This document shows positions 7,011-15,473 of a DNA stretch of 28,666 nucleotides, one piece after another; positions within the stretch are counted from its first letter, which is position 1, and the number at the start of each line of letters is the position of its first letter. The position numbers and the translations under genes are program-made. The notes beneath the pieces are model-generated. The model was given only the letters and a program-made list of their open reading frames with translations, did no database searches and was not told the DNA's origin. Source of the stretch: a bacterium UBP7_UBA7824 (GTDB taxonomy: Bacteria; UBP7; UBA6624). The stretch is taken from the NCBI GenBank assembly GCA_002501535.1, contig DLTY01000029.1, forward strand, positions 1 to 28,666, written 5' to 3'.

Positions 7011-8168
7011 TTAAAGAAATTCATTCTTAACTGCAATGGATAACTTGCGATAATCAGATTCCTCATTGTAGATTTGAGCTGATATCCTGATCCACAGCTG
7101 ATCGTTTGGGTCTGTAACAGCAACTTCAACTTTATGCTTTTCCCACAAACGCTTAACAATAGATATCCTCTCATCATCTCCACCGTAAATTTTTCCGGGT
7201 ATGGGGATTGGAACCATGCTTGCAAACATTCTCTTTTCAAGGTTCAAGTCAACACCCCACTCTTCTGCCAACATTTCAGCTGATTTCCATGCAAGATTAT
7301 GCATGTATTTTTTAACATCACTGCTACCAAAAGATTCATAAAAATCAATTGCGGAATCCACACAAAGCCATGGTGAAAAATCTCTTGTACCCTGCCAAAG
7401 AAACTCGGTACTGTAGCCTTCTTTTCCGTGATAACCCCAAGAAATAACAGTTGGATGTGTTTCATCCTGCATTTCAGGCGATGTCCATAAAAGAGCGCAG
7501 CCTTTCGGGGCATAAAGCCACTTATGTGCATTTGTTACATACCAGTCAGCACCAAGGCTTGGAATGTCAAGTTCAATCTGGCCAATCGCATGAGCTCCAT
7601 CCACAAAGACTCTTATGTTTTTATCATGAGCCATATCAACAATTTTCTTCACTGGAAAAATTGTTGCAGACGCAGATGCAATATGGTCAATTAGTAAAAA
7701 CTTCGTCTTGCTTGTTAATGCGGATTCGATTGAAGTAATAATTTCATCTTCACTTTTGGCTGGAAAAGGCACCTGCGCCTCTTTTACAATCGCTCCTGAT
7801 TTCAAAGCCACAAAATCCATGGTTGCCCTAACTGCACCATACACATGACTTGTAGTAACAAGCTCATCTCCAGGATTAAAGTCAAGAGATCTCAAAACAG
7901 AATTTGCACCTGTTGTTGCGTTATCAACAAAAGCCATATCCTTGCCATGTGCAGAAACAAAAGAACCAGCTTTTTCAAGAGATTCTTCAATTAGGCCTTC
8001 CCAAACATCTCTTCCTAAAAACTCACATGGCTGCATTTCCATTCTTTCTCTTATTTCATTTTGTTTTTGCAGCACAGGGATAGGACAAGCTCCGTAAGAG
8101 CCGTGATTCAAGAATGCAACATCTGGGTCAATATGCCATTTATCAATTATCTTTTTACCAAAATTCAT
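7011..8168 (-). CDS. Class V aminotransferase fold PLP enzyme, isopenicillin-N-epimerase type
   Basis: 385 residues of the aminotransferase class V family. FLNHGSYGACP at 19-29 is the substrate-loop signature of isopenicillin N epimerase-like proteins. DNATTGANSVLRSL (82-95) binds the PLP phosphate, Asp190 in FVDGAH contacts the pyridine nitrogen, and Lys216 in TNAHKWLYAPKG should form the Schiff base. Family members include CefD, ergothioneine EgtE-type lyases and cysteine desulfurase-like enzymes, so the substrate cannot be read from sequence. No beta-lactam or ergothioneine genes are nearby. The ATG overlaps the upstream stop as ATGA, so translation is coupled to the orphan membrane protein gene before it. 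No signal peptide: cytoplasmic. Confidence 0.85.
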   Translation of the reverse strand: MNFGKKIIDKWHIDPDVAFLNHGSYGACPIPVLQKQNEIRERMEMQPCEFLGRDVWEGLIEESLEKAGSFVSAHGKDMAFVDNATTGANSVLRSLDFNPGDELVTTSHVYGAVRATMDFVALKSGAIVKEAQVPFPAKSEDEIITSIESALTSKTKFLLIDHIASASATIFPVKKIVDMAHDKNIRVFVDGAHAIGQIELDIPSLGADWYVTNAHKWLYAPKGCALLWTSPEMQDETHPTVISWGYHGKEGYSTEFLWQGTRDFSPWLCVDSAIDFYESFGSSDVKKYMHNLAWKSAEMLAEEWGVDLNLEKRMFASMVPIPIPGKIYGGDDERISIVKRLWEKHKVEVAVTDPNDQLWIRISAQIYNEESDYRKLSIAVKNEFL

Positions 8169-8770
8169 TTTTTCTCAAAATCAGGATCCAAGAATCCTGC
8201 CTCACGTAAAGAAACATCTGCAACTAAAATCATTCCTTTGAAGCTTGAATCTTTTGTTAGTTCTGATAGATCTAATTCTTTAAAATTTCCCCTACTGTCA
8301 ATTACGCCTCTTATGTTTGGTGCATAGTCCATATATAGTGTTTTTTGATCAGGGATTTCAAAACAATCTCTGGCCTGTGCCGGATAAGAATAAACAGAGC
8401 AGGTGAAAACCAACAATCTATCTCCAGGAGAAAGCCAATCAAGCTGAGAGCCTGTAACTTCAACATAAACCAAACCACCTTTAAACTCACCGATCAAAGG
8501 ACCTTCGACAACTAGATCTTCTGCTTTTTTTGTATCAAGTTTTGATATTTTTGAAATCTTATTTGCCATTTTCTCTATAGTTTCATTAACATCATGAGGG
8601 TTAACCCTTAAAACGTCAATGACATTTACCTCAGTAACAACCAGATTATCATTTGATTTTGTTATCAAGCTCTGAAAATTACCTGGACGTCCAACAACAT
8701 ACAAAACAGCAAAAACAATAAATGCTACAAAAAGAACACAACCTTTATTTTCCCAAAGAAAATCTAACAT
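8165..8770 (-). CDS. Membrane-anchored protein of unknown function
   Basis: 201 residues that I do not recognise. A single N-terminal transmembrane segment (GCVLFVAFIVFAVLYVVG, residues 10-27) is followed by a soluble part expected outside the cytoplasm. That part has a helical, Lys/Ile-rich region (about 60-85) and then a beta-rich region with GLVYVEVTG, SPGDRLLVFTC and two cysteines (FTCSVY, RDCFEI) that could form a disulfide. The gene starts six bases after the VWA gene stop and overlaps the PLP-enzyme gene by four bases, so it is produced with both. The C-terminus is rich in charged residues. Possibly an accessory to the exported VWA protein, by position only. Confidence 0.6.
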   Translation of the reverse strand: MLDFLWENKGCVLFVAFIVFAVLYVVGRPGNFQSLITKSNDNLVVTEVNVIDVLRVNPHDVNETIEKMANKISKISKLDTKKAEDLVVEGPLIGEFKGGLVYVEVTGSQLDWLSPGDRLLVFTCSVYSYPAQARDCFEIPDQKTLYMDYAPNIRGVIDSRGNFKELDLSELTKDSSFKGMILVADVSLREAGFLDPDFEKK

Positions 8771-8776
8771 TCGAAA

Positions 8777-10681
8777 CTATCTGATGCCTCTTCTTCCGCC
8801 AGTCCCTGAATCTTTCTCCTCAGACTCTTCTTCTGTTTGCTTATTCATTTCAGAGACCTTTACATCTATAGCTTCAAGCTCCTCCAACTCCTTAAGCCTT
8901 TCTTCAAGAAAAAGAATTGTTCTTCTGCCTTTTGAAATATCTATAGATGGAACATGAAGAGTTTTTGACCCAAGGACCCTTACTGAATAAGTCCCCTCTA
9001 AAAGCCTGACTGGCTTTCCAATAAAGCCAGATGCGACAATCGATCCATAAGAATCAACAACAACAAACCCTTCGCTGTTCTGCTCGCTTGAAACGATCTC
9101 CAGTTGCCCTCCATTCATGTAAACGTTGGAAAGGTCCTCCAGCGAAGAGCTTAGTTCGACCAAGGTGATAAAGGGGTGAAAGGATCCTCCAGTTTCTTTT
9201 GTTAGCTTCTTGTAAGCAGACTGCATCTTCGAGCTTAGGTTAAAACCAAAAACCTCTAAAGTAAAATCAGAAGAGTTTTTATTCAATGCTCTTGCTATGT
9301 CCCAAGGGCTTTCACCACAAGAGTCTCCTCCATCAGTGATTAAAAATATTGACTTTGGGCCAGGGTGATTTTTTAAATCAAGATATGCTGACTGCAATGC
9401 TCTGGTTAAAGATGACTCTCCAGATGGAACCATGTCCTCCAGGGCTATTAAAGCCTTGTAAGGCTTAAAGGGCTCTAACGGATGAATAAGGCTTGTTAGA
9501 TTGCATCCGGAATTTTCGTTGCTGCCAAAAACCCTAACCGCAACAAGGTCCTCTTCCATCTTTCCTTGTAAAAATAAATTCTCCAAACCGTTCAGGACTA
9601 CTTTATGTTTTGTATTCCTACCACTTGAAGCATTAATGTTGTCTAAAAGACTTTTTGAATAATCTACCACTATTTCTAACGCAGGATTATCAAGAATTTC
9701 TTCTGCAATAGCATTGGAACCCTCAACAACAAGCCCAGAGCCAGCTTGAAAGGGAACAGGCCCTATCCTGATTTCATTATCAACAATCGGCAAAACGCCT
9801 TCAACAAAAAGAGTTCCGGCTTCAACCAAAACTGAATCCCTCTTGTAGTAATTCCAAGTTCTTTCTATCTTGACCTCTTCACCAGGAAGAATTGTATCCA
9901 TTTGTAAAGACTCTAAAAAAAACTGCCCTGAGGACCATTGCCACAAAACCTGATCTTTATCATTGTTGTAAACAACAAAATCAAACTTTTGAGCTGAAGG
10001 GTAATTTAAAGATTTCACCTCTTCTGAGAGATTTCTTATTATCATTTCAAATCTAACCTGTGTTTTGTCAGGATTAGCTCTTACTTCAACATTTAAACCA
10101 TCTTTTTGATAACCTGGATATAAATGCTCACCATTAATGAAAGCTTCCCTTAAAACATAATTTCCCCAAGAGCCATTTGGCTCGTACCAATTCCTACTTA
10201 CAACCCCCAAGCCATCTTTAAGTATCCACTCGTCAATGCCAATGTTTTTACAACCTTTGCATACGTGGTACTTCATAGAGTTTGCTAAATCCCAACCTTC
10301 AGCATTTCCTGAAGCAACCTTGTAGGTTCTAGCACCTTCAGGGTCAAAAGGCAAGAACGGAAGCTCGTCCCCCGAAGGTGTTCTGTAAAGGTAGCCTTTT
10401 ATTTGTGAGTTGTATCTAACTTTTAAGGTTTCTTGCTTGAAGGGGCCTAATTTTCCAGGGTATCCTGAAACGAGCCAATATGTATAACCATCTTTTATAA
10501 CCCTGTCAACAATTTCTATTTCAAATGACGAATTCACCACAGAGCTTGTCAGGTTCCCTTTAAACTCATAAATCCATTTATTCCCTATCGCCATGGGCCA
10601 AAATGGAGTTTCTGGAAGTGTTGCGTCACCTTTTGCAAATGCGAGAACAAACAAGAGAGATAAATTTATTATTTTTTTCAT
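8777..10681 (-). CDS. Exported BsuPI and von Willebrand A domain protein
   Basis: 634 residues with a signal peptide (MKKIINLSLLFVLAFAKGDA). Residues 25-190 form a domain starting PFWPMAIGNKWIYEF, common in exported proteins of unknown role, containing a CKGC pair (141-144). Residues about 196-300 match the BsuPI fold first seen in a Bacillus intracellular proteinase inhibitor (SAQKFDFVVYNN, VLWQWSSGQFF, LPGEEV). A VWA domain follows (about 335-525) with an intact metal site: Asp340-x-Ser342-x-Ser344, Thr426 and Asp450 in LITDGGDSCG. A small PEGA-like beta region (about 545-600) and a charged tail end the protein. VWA domains with this site usually bind a protein partner through a metal ion. 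The gene overlaps the thioredoxin lipoprotein gene by four bases. Domains are confident; the role is not known. Confidence 0.85.
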   Translation of the reverse strand: MKKIINLSLLFVLAFAKGDATLPETPFWPMAIGNKWIYEFKGNLTSSVVNSSFEIEIVDRVIKDGYTYWLVSGYPGKLGPFKQETLKVRYNSQIKGYLYRTPSGDELPFLPFDPEGARTYKVASGNAEGWDLANSMKYHVCKGCKNIGIDEWILKDGLGVVSRNWYEPNGSWGNYVLREAFINGEHLYPGYQKDGLNVEVRANPDKTQVRFEMIIRNLSEEVKSLNYPSAQKFDFVVYNNDKDQVLWQWSSGQFFLESLQMDTILPGEEVKIERTWNYYKRDSVLVEAGTLFVEGVLPIVDNEIRIGPVPFQAGSGLVVEGSNAIAEEILDNPALEIVVDYSKSLLDNINASSGRNTKHKVVLNGLENLFLQGKMEEDLVAVRVFGSNENSGCNLTSLIHPLEPFKPYKALIALEDMVPSGESSLTRALQSAYLDLKNHPGPKSIFLITDGGDSCGESPWDIARALNKNSSDFTLEVFGFNLSSKMQSAYKKLTKETGGSFHPFITLVELSSSLEDLSNVYMNGGQLEIVSSEQNSEGFVVVDSYGSIVASGFIGKPVRLLEGTYSVRVLGSKTLHVPSIDISKGRRTILFLEERLKELEELEAIDVKVSEMNKQTEEESEEKDSGTGGRRGIR

Positions 10682-12150
10682 TTTTCTTCCGAGACAAGAT
10701 CAATTAAAAATGGCAAGTAGCCCAATGAGCTTGAATCAAGCTTGTAGGGAGGAAAAATAAATGCTGGAGTGCCTGGAAGAGATAAAGACTGACCGATCTC
10801 TTTGTCCTTGTTGACCCTATCTTTTGCCTTTGTTCCATTCTTGCAAGATCTAAATTTCTCTATATCCAAACCAACCTCTGTTGCGTATCTAACTAAATCA
10901 CTACCAGAAAGAGATTTCTGATTCGCAAATAACTTATCCTTATACTCCCAAAATTTACCTTGCTCATACGCACACTCAGAAGCAATTGCTGCCTCATAAG
11001 CATTTTGATGCATTGGCAATGGATAGTGATGGAAAGAATGGGATATGAGACCTGTATCTATAAAGGTTTTTTTCAATGCAGGATACTCCCTAATGTTGAA
11101 TGCTGCACAGCCTGGACATTCAAAGTCTTCAAACACATGCAAAGTTGGCGCATCCGGAGAGCCCTCAAGATGCCCCCCTTCTATCTTGTCTAAATTCTTC
11201 ATCTTATAGACACCTTCATATAATGTTCCTGAAAGAATCGAGAAAGATCCGTGTTTTTCAATAAATTCCTCGACATTCCTTGGAACGCTTACATTCTCAA
11301 GCATTATCAATGGAAGAACATCTGATTCATATGCATCAAGATACTGGTCACCCACAGGGTCTCCAGAAACCCTCCACTCAATATACTCAACTCCAAAAGC
11401 TCCGGCTATTTTGTTTACAAAATTTTGAACTCTACAGCCATCACAATCACCCTCAACAACAATAATCTTAGATCTTTTGAATTCAGAACTGTTATCAAAG
11501 CTATCAAGAAGCTCTAAAACCTGTGCAGTGTCGATGTTTGAACCTAACATATAAGGCCCAACCATCAAGAATGGCAGCATTCTGGTTCTGATTAAACCAT
11601 GTGAGGTAGGTATCTCAAGGTCACCCCCTTTAACAATGCCATTAACAACCATTTCTCTTTCTAATTTTGCATCATTGGCATTGATGCCACTCTCAAGACA
11701 TGCTGCCAAAGAAGACCTATCGCCTTCTGTAGCCAAGCCCAAAAGAGATTCAAGGCTTATCACATCTCCTTCAAGAGAGCTCCAAGCATCATATGAAGCA
11801 AGGGCATTGGACCTATATTCATTTTGCTTTTCGACAGAATCCAAACACATTGATGCTTCCATGATCCTCTCGTCACTTTCATAAACAGTTACAAAGTCAA
11901 GAACAATATCAACATCCTTTTGAATCAAGGGCTTAATCAATCTGTTAAAGGCTTCACTTCCGCTTTTGTTTTCCCAATTACTTGAAAAATAAACAATTTT
12001 TTCATCTGAATAAGTTATATTTTCAAAATTGGCTTGTGGAACTTTTCCCTCACTGAAGCTTTGCACTTGTCCCTCCCCGGGAACAGCTTCTTTTTCAGAC
12101 GAACAAGCAAAGCTAAAAAAAACAATAAAAATAAAAAACAAATTTTTCAT
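10678..12150 (-). CDS. Lipoprotein with two thioredoxin-like domains (DsbA-family C-terminus)
   Basis: 490 residues from the ATG at 12150, which has AGGAG upstream and overlaps the yqeY stop by one base; a TTG one codon earlier is less likely. MKNLFFIFIVFFSFAC is a lipoprotein signal with Cys16. The last about 160 residues are a DsbA/BdbD-like thioredoxin fold with active-site CPGC (345-348), an inserted helical region holding two more cysteines, and the cis-proline loop PGTPAFIF (Pro462). A second, N-terminal thioredoxin-like unit shows CDGC near residue 235 and a DVLPLIML cis-proline-like strand. It should oxidise or isomerise disulfides at the cell envelope. It precedes the VWA gene, whose product carries a CxxC, so that protein may be a client. 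The tandem arrangement is unusual for a DsbA. Confidence 0.82.
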   Translation of the reverse strand: MKNLFFIFIVFFSFACSSEKEAVPGEGQVQSFSEGKVPQANFENITYSDEKIVYFSSNWENKSGSEAFNRLIKPLIQKDVDIVLDFVTVYESDERIMEASMCLDSVEKQNEYRSNALASYDAWSSLEGDVISLESLLGLATEGDRSSLAACLESGINANDAKLEREMVVNGIVKGGDLEIPTSHGLIRTRMLPFLMVGPYMLGSNIDTAQVLELLDSFDNSSEFKRSKIIVVEGDCDGCRVQNFVNKIAGAFGVEYIEWRVSGDPVGDQYLDAYESDVLPLIMLENVSVPRNVEEFIEKHGSFSILSGTLYEGVYKMKNLDKIEGGHLEGSPDAPTLHVFEDFECPGCAAFNIREYPALKKTFIDTGLISHSFHHYPLPMHQNAYEAAIASECAYEQGKFWEYKDKLFANQKSLSGSDLVRYATEVGLDIEKFRSCKNGTKAKDRVNKDKEIGQSLSLPGTPAFIFPPYKLDSSSLGYLPFLIDLVSEEK

Positions 12151-12590
12151 CAAATTCTCCTTTGAAGTATCTCTCGAACCTTTTTTCCATCTACATTTTG
12201 ACCTTTGAGCTTAGCCATGACCTGACCCATTATTGGGCCAAAATTACTTTTATCTTGAGTCGAAGAAAGCACTTCGTCAACAGCAGAAACAATCACATCC
12301 TCAGAAGCTTCCTCAGGAAGGAACGGCTCAATAAGCTTATATCTCCTTGAGGATTCCTGATAGCCTTCTTCTGATCCGCTAAGCTTAAATGCTTCCATTG
12401 ACTCGTTGAGTTGCTTACACTCTTTCTTCACAACCTTTAACACATCCTCTTCAGTTAAATCAGCCATTTTTTCAATTCGTGCATTTTTTATCTGTGCCCT
12501 AAGCATATTGAAAGTTTGAATTGAAAAATGATCTTTCTTCAACCTTGAAGATTTAAAGGCTTCCTCGATTCTTTTATGTGTTTCTGACAT
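12150..12590 (-). CDS. yqeY: GatB/YqeY domain protein
   Basis: 146 residues from the ATG at 12590 (MSETHKRIEEAFK), the usual start and length of YqeY proteins; longer in-frame starts run back into the DUF1232 gene. Family hallmarks seen: an N-terminal helix ending FNMLRAQIKNARIEK, DLTEEDVLKVVKKECKQ, the YQESSRRYKLIEPFLPEEAS segment, and the C-terminal FGPIMGQVMAKLKGQNVDGKK. The domain is shared with the C-terminus of GatB, the amidotransferase subunit that binds tRNA, but free YqeY has no proven reaction. It sits among lepA, truB and other translation-related genes. The gene lies 13 bases after its upstream neighbour and overlaps the next gene by one base. Confidence 0.88.
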   Translation of the reverse strand: MSETHKRIEEAFKSSRLKKDHFSIQTFNMLRAQIKNARIEKMADLTEEDVLKVVKKECKQLNESMEAFKLSGSEEGYQESSRRYKLIEPFLPEEASEDVIVSAVDEVLSSTQDKSNFGPIMGQVMAKLKGQNVDGKKVREILQRRI

Positions 12591-12603
12591 TAGTGCTACT
12601 ATT

Positions 12604-13068
12604 CTATTCCTGTTCATCAAGAGATTGCTGAACATAAGCTTCAAGCTGTTTTTTTATCCCGCTCCCCAGGTAAGACTTTGAGTTATCGATAATCAAATTA
12701 CATTTGTCAAAAATAAGATTAAAGCTGCTTAATGCTTTTGCCGAAGCTCTAAAGGCGCTTAGGAAAACAAAACAAAGAAGAAATGTATCATCTGTAAAAC
12801 CAATTGGACCTAATGTGTCCAAAATAAGATCATTTGGCCAGCAGAAGTACGCTAAACTTGATTCTATAATTTTTTGATGAGAGGAAAAAGTCAAGGCCCT
12901 CTCGTTTGCCAATGTTCTAAAAATTCTTGATGAAAAATTTAAAACATAATCAACATCTTCGGTAATTATCTTCTTTCTTTTCCATGAATCTAAATTGGAT
13001 TCAAAATAACCAATATAAGCATCCATCTCTTTTTGACTAGGGCATTTTCCATAATCTTTTATATCCAT
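12604..13068 (-). CDS. DUF1232 (YkvA-like) membrane-associated protein
   Basis: 154 residues. The stretch at 72-100 (LAYFCWPNDLILDTLGPIGF then TDDTFLL) reproduces the DUF1232 signature, in which an alanine/tyrosine-rich segment is followed by Asp-x-Ile-x-Asp and a Gly-(x)n-Asp-Asp pair. The following LLCFVFLSAFRASAKAL is hydrophobic and probably membrane-associated. Function of the family is unknown. The N-terminal 70 residues are charged and helical and I do not recognise them. The ATG at 13068 has no clear Shine-Dalgarno; it lies 17 bases after the preceding stop. Confidence 0.65.
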   Translation of the reverse strand: MDIKDYGKCPSQKEMDAYIGYFESNLDSWKRKKIITEDVDYVLNFSSRIFRTLANERALTFSSHQKIIESSLAYFCWPNDLILDTLGPIGFTDDTFLLCFVFLSAFRASAKALSSFNLIFDKCNLIIDNSKSYLGSGIKKQLEAYVQQSLDEQE

Positions 13069-13085
13069 CTATCTGACAAAAGAGC

Positions 13086-13799
13086 TCAATTTGAAATCAA
13101 GCCTGTAAAAACAATAGAGTCTTCAAGGTATTCCTCACTCCACTCCCAGCCCAAACCTTTATGTCCTGGCATTTCAGCTAAAACCTGATCCCTAAATGAT
13201 TCTGGCAGCTCATTTAAAAGCCATCCATTTGGATAAACTTTAAACCTTATGAATCCTTCTTTTTCTATAATTAGCTCAGCGGGTATCATCTCTATATCAT
13301 CAGCACTACCAATTACAAGCTGTAATTGTCCTGATATATTTTCAAGGCTTACCTCTCTATCAAAGAAAACTTTTGGTACTGCGTCTTTGATGATTTTAGA
13401 TATGCTTGTTTCCAGGTCAGACCACAGCAAATCAAAACTGATCTTTCCCGCCTTTGCCTCTTTGGGTACTAGTTGACTTAATGAATAGTTATTAATTCCC
13501 AACACATCTTCTTCAAAGGTCATTTTTTTTATATTGATATGTAAATTTCTTATTTTTATTCTCCCTAAATTTGCATTAGGTGCTTTTAATTCAAAACTCT
13601 CTAGCCTAGGTGGTTCGTGAAACATACCCTCAATTCTCAAAAGCTCTATCTGTTCTGGTTCTATGTCAGCCATAGCTGCAATCCTGACTTTTTGCTCAAA
13701 TGTTTTTTCAGTTTTGATGTAACCTGAACCCCTGCCTGCAAACCAAACAACAGCAATGATAAAAGTAAATGTTAGCCAATCTGCAAGAAAGTTTTTCAT
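13086..13799 (-). CDS. Membrane-anchored protein, possibly DUF2993/LmeA-like
   Basis: 237 residues with one N-terminal transmembrane segment (about 7-22, WLTFTFIIAVVWFAGRG) and a periplasmic beta-rich body. Features such as LRIEGMFHEPPRLESFELKAPNANLGRIKIRNLHINIKK (paraphrased: residues about 54-92) suggest repeated amphipathic strands of a lipid-binding tubular fold, like the DUF2993/LmeA family, and the later GQLQLVIG and GFIRFKVYPNG strands fit. This is an impression, not a motif match. The ATG overlaps the stop of the upstream lipoprotein gene by four bases, so both are translated together. Function unknown. Confidence 0.6.
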   Translation of the reverse strand: MKNFLADWLTFTFIIAVVWFAGRGSGYIKTEKTFEQKVRIAAMADIEPEQIELLRIEGMFHEPPRLESFELKAPNANLGRIKIRNLHINIKKMTFEEDVLGINNYSLSQLVPKEAKAGKISFDLLWSDLETSISKIIKDAVPKVFFDREVSLENISGQLQLVIGSADDIEMIPAELIIEKEGFIRFKVYPNGWLLNELPESFRDQVLAEMPGHKGLGWEWSEEYLEDSIVFTGLISN

Positions 13800-14776
13800 C
13801 TAACGTAAACTCTCCACCATATCAGATCAGCTGCAGACTGACTTGTATCAAATGAATTTTCAATACCGTTCAAGTCTTCACTATACTCAAAACCTTTAAT
13901 CAGGCTTGAAGGCAATTCGATTACGTATGGATCCAACCAATCAATATTAAATCCCGTTTCATTTCCTGGCTCATTTGTCACAAAGTCAACACCTCCGCCT
14001 GAGCTAACCAGAATCTGAAATTTAAAAGTATCGACATCGCCAAGCCATTCATCGAGCCTTAATGTGAACCTAATAGCATTTGAAGAAGTGCTTTCTGCCT
14101 CATAATGATCAAGCCCATATACTTCAGCTGATTGATACCAGTCAGTCAAAAAATCAAGATCGGAAGGCGGTTGGTAAATGTAATCAACCTCCTCGGTTCC
14201 CTCTATTTTTTTACCCCCTGTTCCATGAAGAAATTTTGGCTGTCCTCCAGTAAGGTCTGAATCAGCTACATAAAGCAGATACCTTGTCCAATACTCTCCA
14301 CGATTTGGAGTCAAAACACTAGCTGCTGGAGCTAGGTTATCACCTAACCCCAAATAAACCAAAGAATCTATTGGAATCTCCTCCGAAAAAGTGTGCTCTA
14401 ATGTAATTGTCGACGCAAGAATGTCTATATCAGTAATTACAGACGTGAAATCTGAAATATTAGGATGAATTATTTTTACAGGAAGATTTGCAAGCATCTG
14501 AGTGCAATCATCATTAACGCAATCAAAAAAAGAACCATCTTGCTTTTTTAAAACAAGAGTGTTCTGTCCAAGCAAACCAAGCTCTTTGACTGCTTCAACA
14601 TTTTCCTCAAGCATGAAAGCAAAATAATAAAAATAATTATATGGGTTGACATTGCCCCTAAAACCCATTTCTAAATCTACAAGAGTGACGCTTCCCTGTC
14701 CGGCAGTTGCAGTCTTCGCACATGAATTAAAAAACAAAAGCAAAAAAAACAATCTTAAAAAATTCACAATATACAT
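13796..14776 (-). CDS. Lipoprotein of unknown function
   Basis: 326 residues; MYIVNFLRLFFLLLFFNSC is a lipoprotein signal with Cys19, and the mature part begins AKTATAGQG. The body is rich in aromatic and acidic residues with regions such as NPYNYFYYFAFML and FRFTLRLDEWLGDVD-like strands, suggesting a beta-sandwich of the kind seen in secreted proteins that describe measured or surface quantities, but I recognise no family. The start could also be GTG at 14767 (VNFLRLFF), which gives a more usual signal length. One base separates it from the truB stop, and it overlaps the next gene by four bases, so it sits in the middle of the operon. A cysteine pair (FFDCVNDDC, seven residues) may form a disulfide. 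Confidence 0.65.
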   Translation of the reverse strand: MYIVNFLRLFFLLLFFNSCAKTATAGQGSVTLVDLEMGFRGNVNPYNYFYYFAFMLEENVEAVKELGLLGQNTLVLKKQDGSFFDCVNDDCTQMLANLPVKIIHPNISDFTSVITDIDILASTITLEHTFSEEIPIDSLVYLGLGDNLAPAASVLTPNRGEYWTRYLLYVADSDLTGGQPKFLHGTGGKKIEGTEEVDYIYQPPSDLDFLTDWYQSAEVYGLDHYEAESTSSNAIRFTLRLDEWLGDVDTFKFQILVSSGGGVDFVTNEPGNETGFNIDWLDPYVIELPSSLIKGFEYSEDLNGIENSFDTSQSAADLIWWRVYVR

Positions 14777-14777
14777 A

Positions 14778-15473
14778 TTACATCTTAATCTGTGATCCGA
14801 TAATCAATGACTCTATTTGTTTTTTTTCAACAGAAAGCAAATAATCCAATGTATGAGAATCACTTATGTCAAAAGGACCGCAGCTAACCCTTCTCAATTG
14901 AGACAAAACTGCGCCGCACCCTAAATTTAACCCTATATCATTTACCAATGTTCTTACATACGTCCCCTTTGACACCTTTGTTTCGAAATCGAAATAAGGT
15001 AATTTTAAATTTTTAATTCTGAAGAAATAAACCTCTCTTTCTTTCCTTTCCCTATCAACATTCAAACCTTTTCTAGCAAGCTTATATAGCGGGACACCAT
15101 TTTTCTTAACGGCAGAGAACATTGGAGGTCTTTGCATTATCGTTCCTTCAAAAGTGGTGGCAGAATCAACCAGGCTCTTCATAGTCACATGGCTAGCATC
15201 TTTAACTGATATCGGCTCAGTATCAAGATCTTGACTAGGGGTTTCAACACCTAATTTACCTTGCCCGAAATAAACCTTCTCTAGACCAGTTATATAAGCA
15301 CTTTGCTTTGTTGCCTCCCTACCTACCGCCAAAACAAGCAAACCAGTAACTGAAGGGTCCAAGGTTCCACAATGTCCAATTTTTTTTATTTCAATCTTTT
15401 TTCTAATTCTCGCAACAACATCATGGCTTGTATGGTCTGAAGGCTTGTCAACAAGCAAAAAACCGGGCTTCAT
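14778..15473 (-). CDS. truB: tRNA pseudouridine(55) synthase TruB
   Basis: 231 residues. TruB isomerises U55 in the T-loop of most tRNAs. The start GFLLVDKPSDHTSHDVV, the catalytic motif GHCGTLDPSVTG with Asp39, the KVYFGQGKLGVETPSQD segment and GTYVRTLVNDIG are all diagnostic. It is short for the family: E. coli TruB has 314 residues and many others about 290-300, so the C-terminal PUA/TruB_C region is essentially absent. The catalytic core is complete. The ATG overlaps the lepA stop (ATGA), so it is co-translated with lepA. Confidence 0.95.
   Translation of the reverse strand: MKPGFLLVDKPSDHTSHDVVARIRKKIEIKKIGHCGTLDPSVTGLLVLAVGREATKQSAYITGLEKVYFGQGKLGVETPSQDLDTEPISVKDASHVTMKSLVDSATTFEGTIMQRPPMFSAVKKNGVPLYKLARKGLNVDRERKEREVYFFRIKNLKLPYFDFETKVSKGTYVRTLVNDIGLNLGCGAVLSQLRRVSCGPFDISDSHTLDYLLSVEKKQIESLIIGSQIKM

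Noticed and set aside
12591..12644. Longer YqeY start
   Set aside because: These extra residues are encoded within the end of the DUF1232 gene and do not match the family N-terminus.
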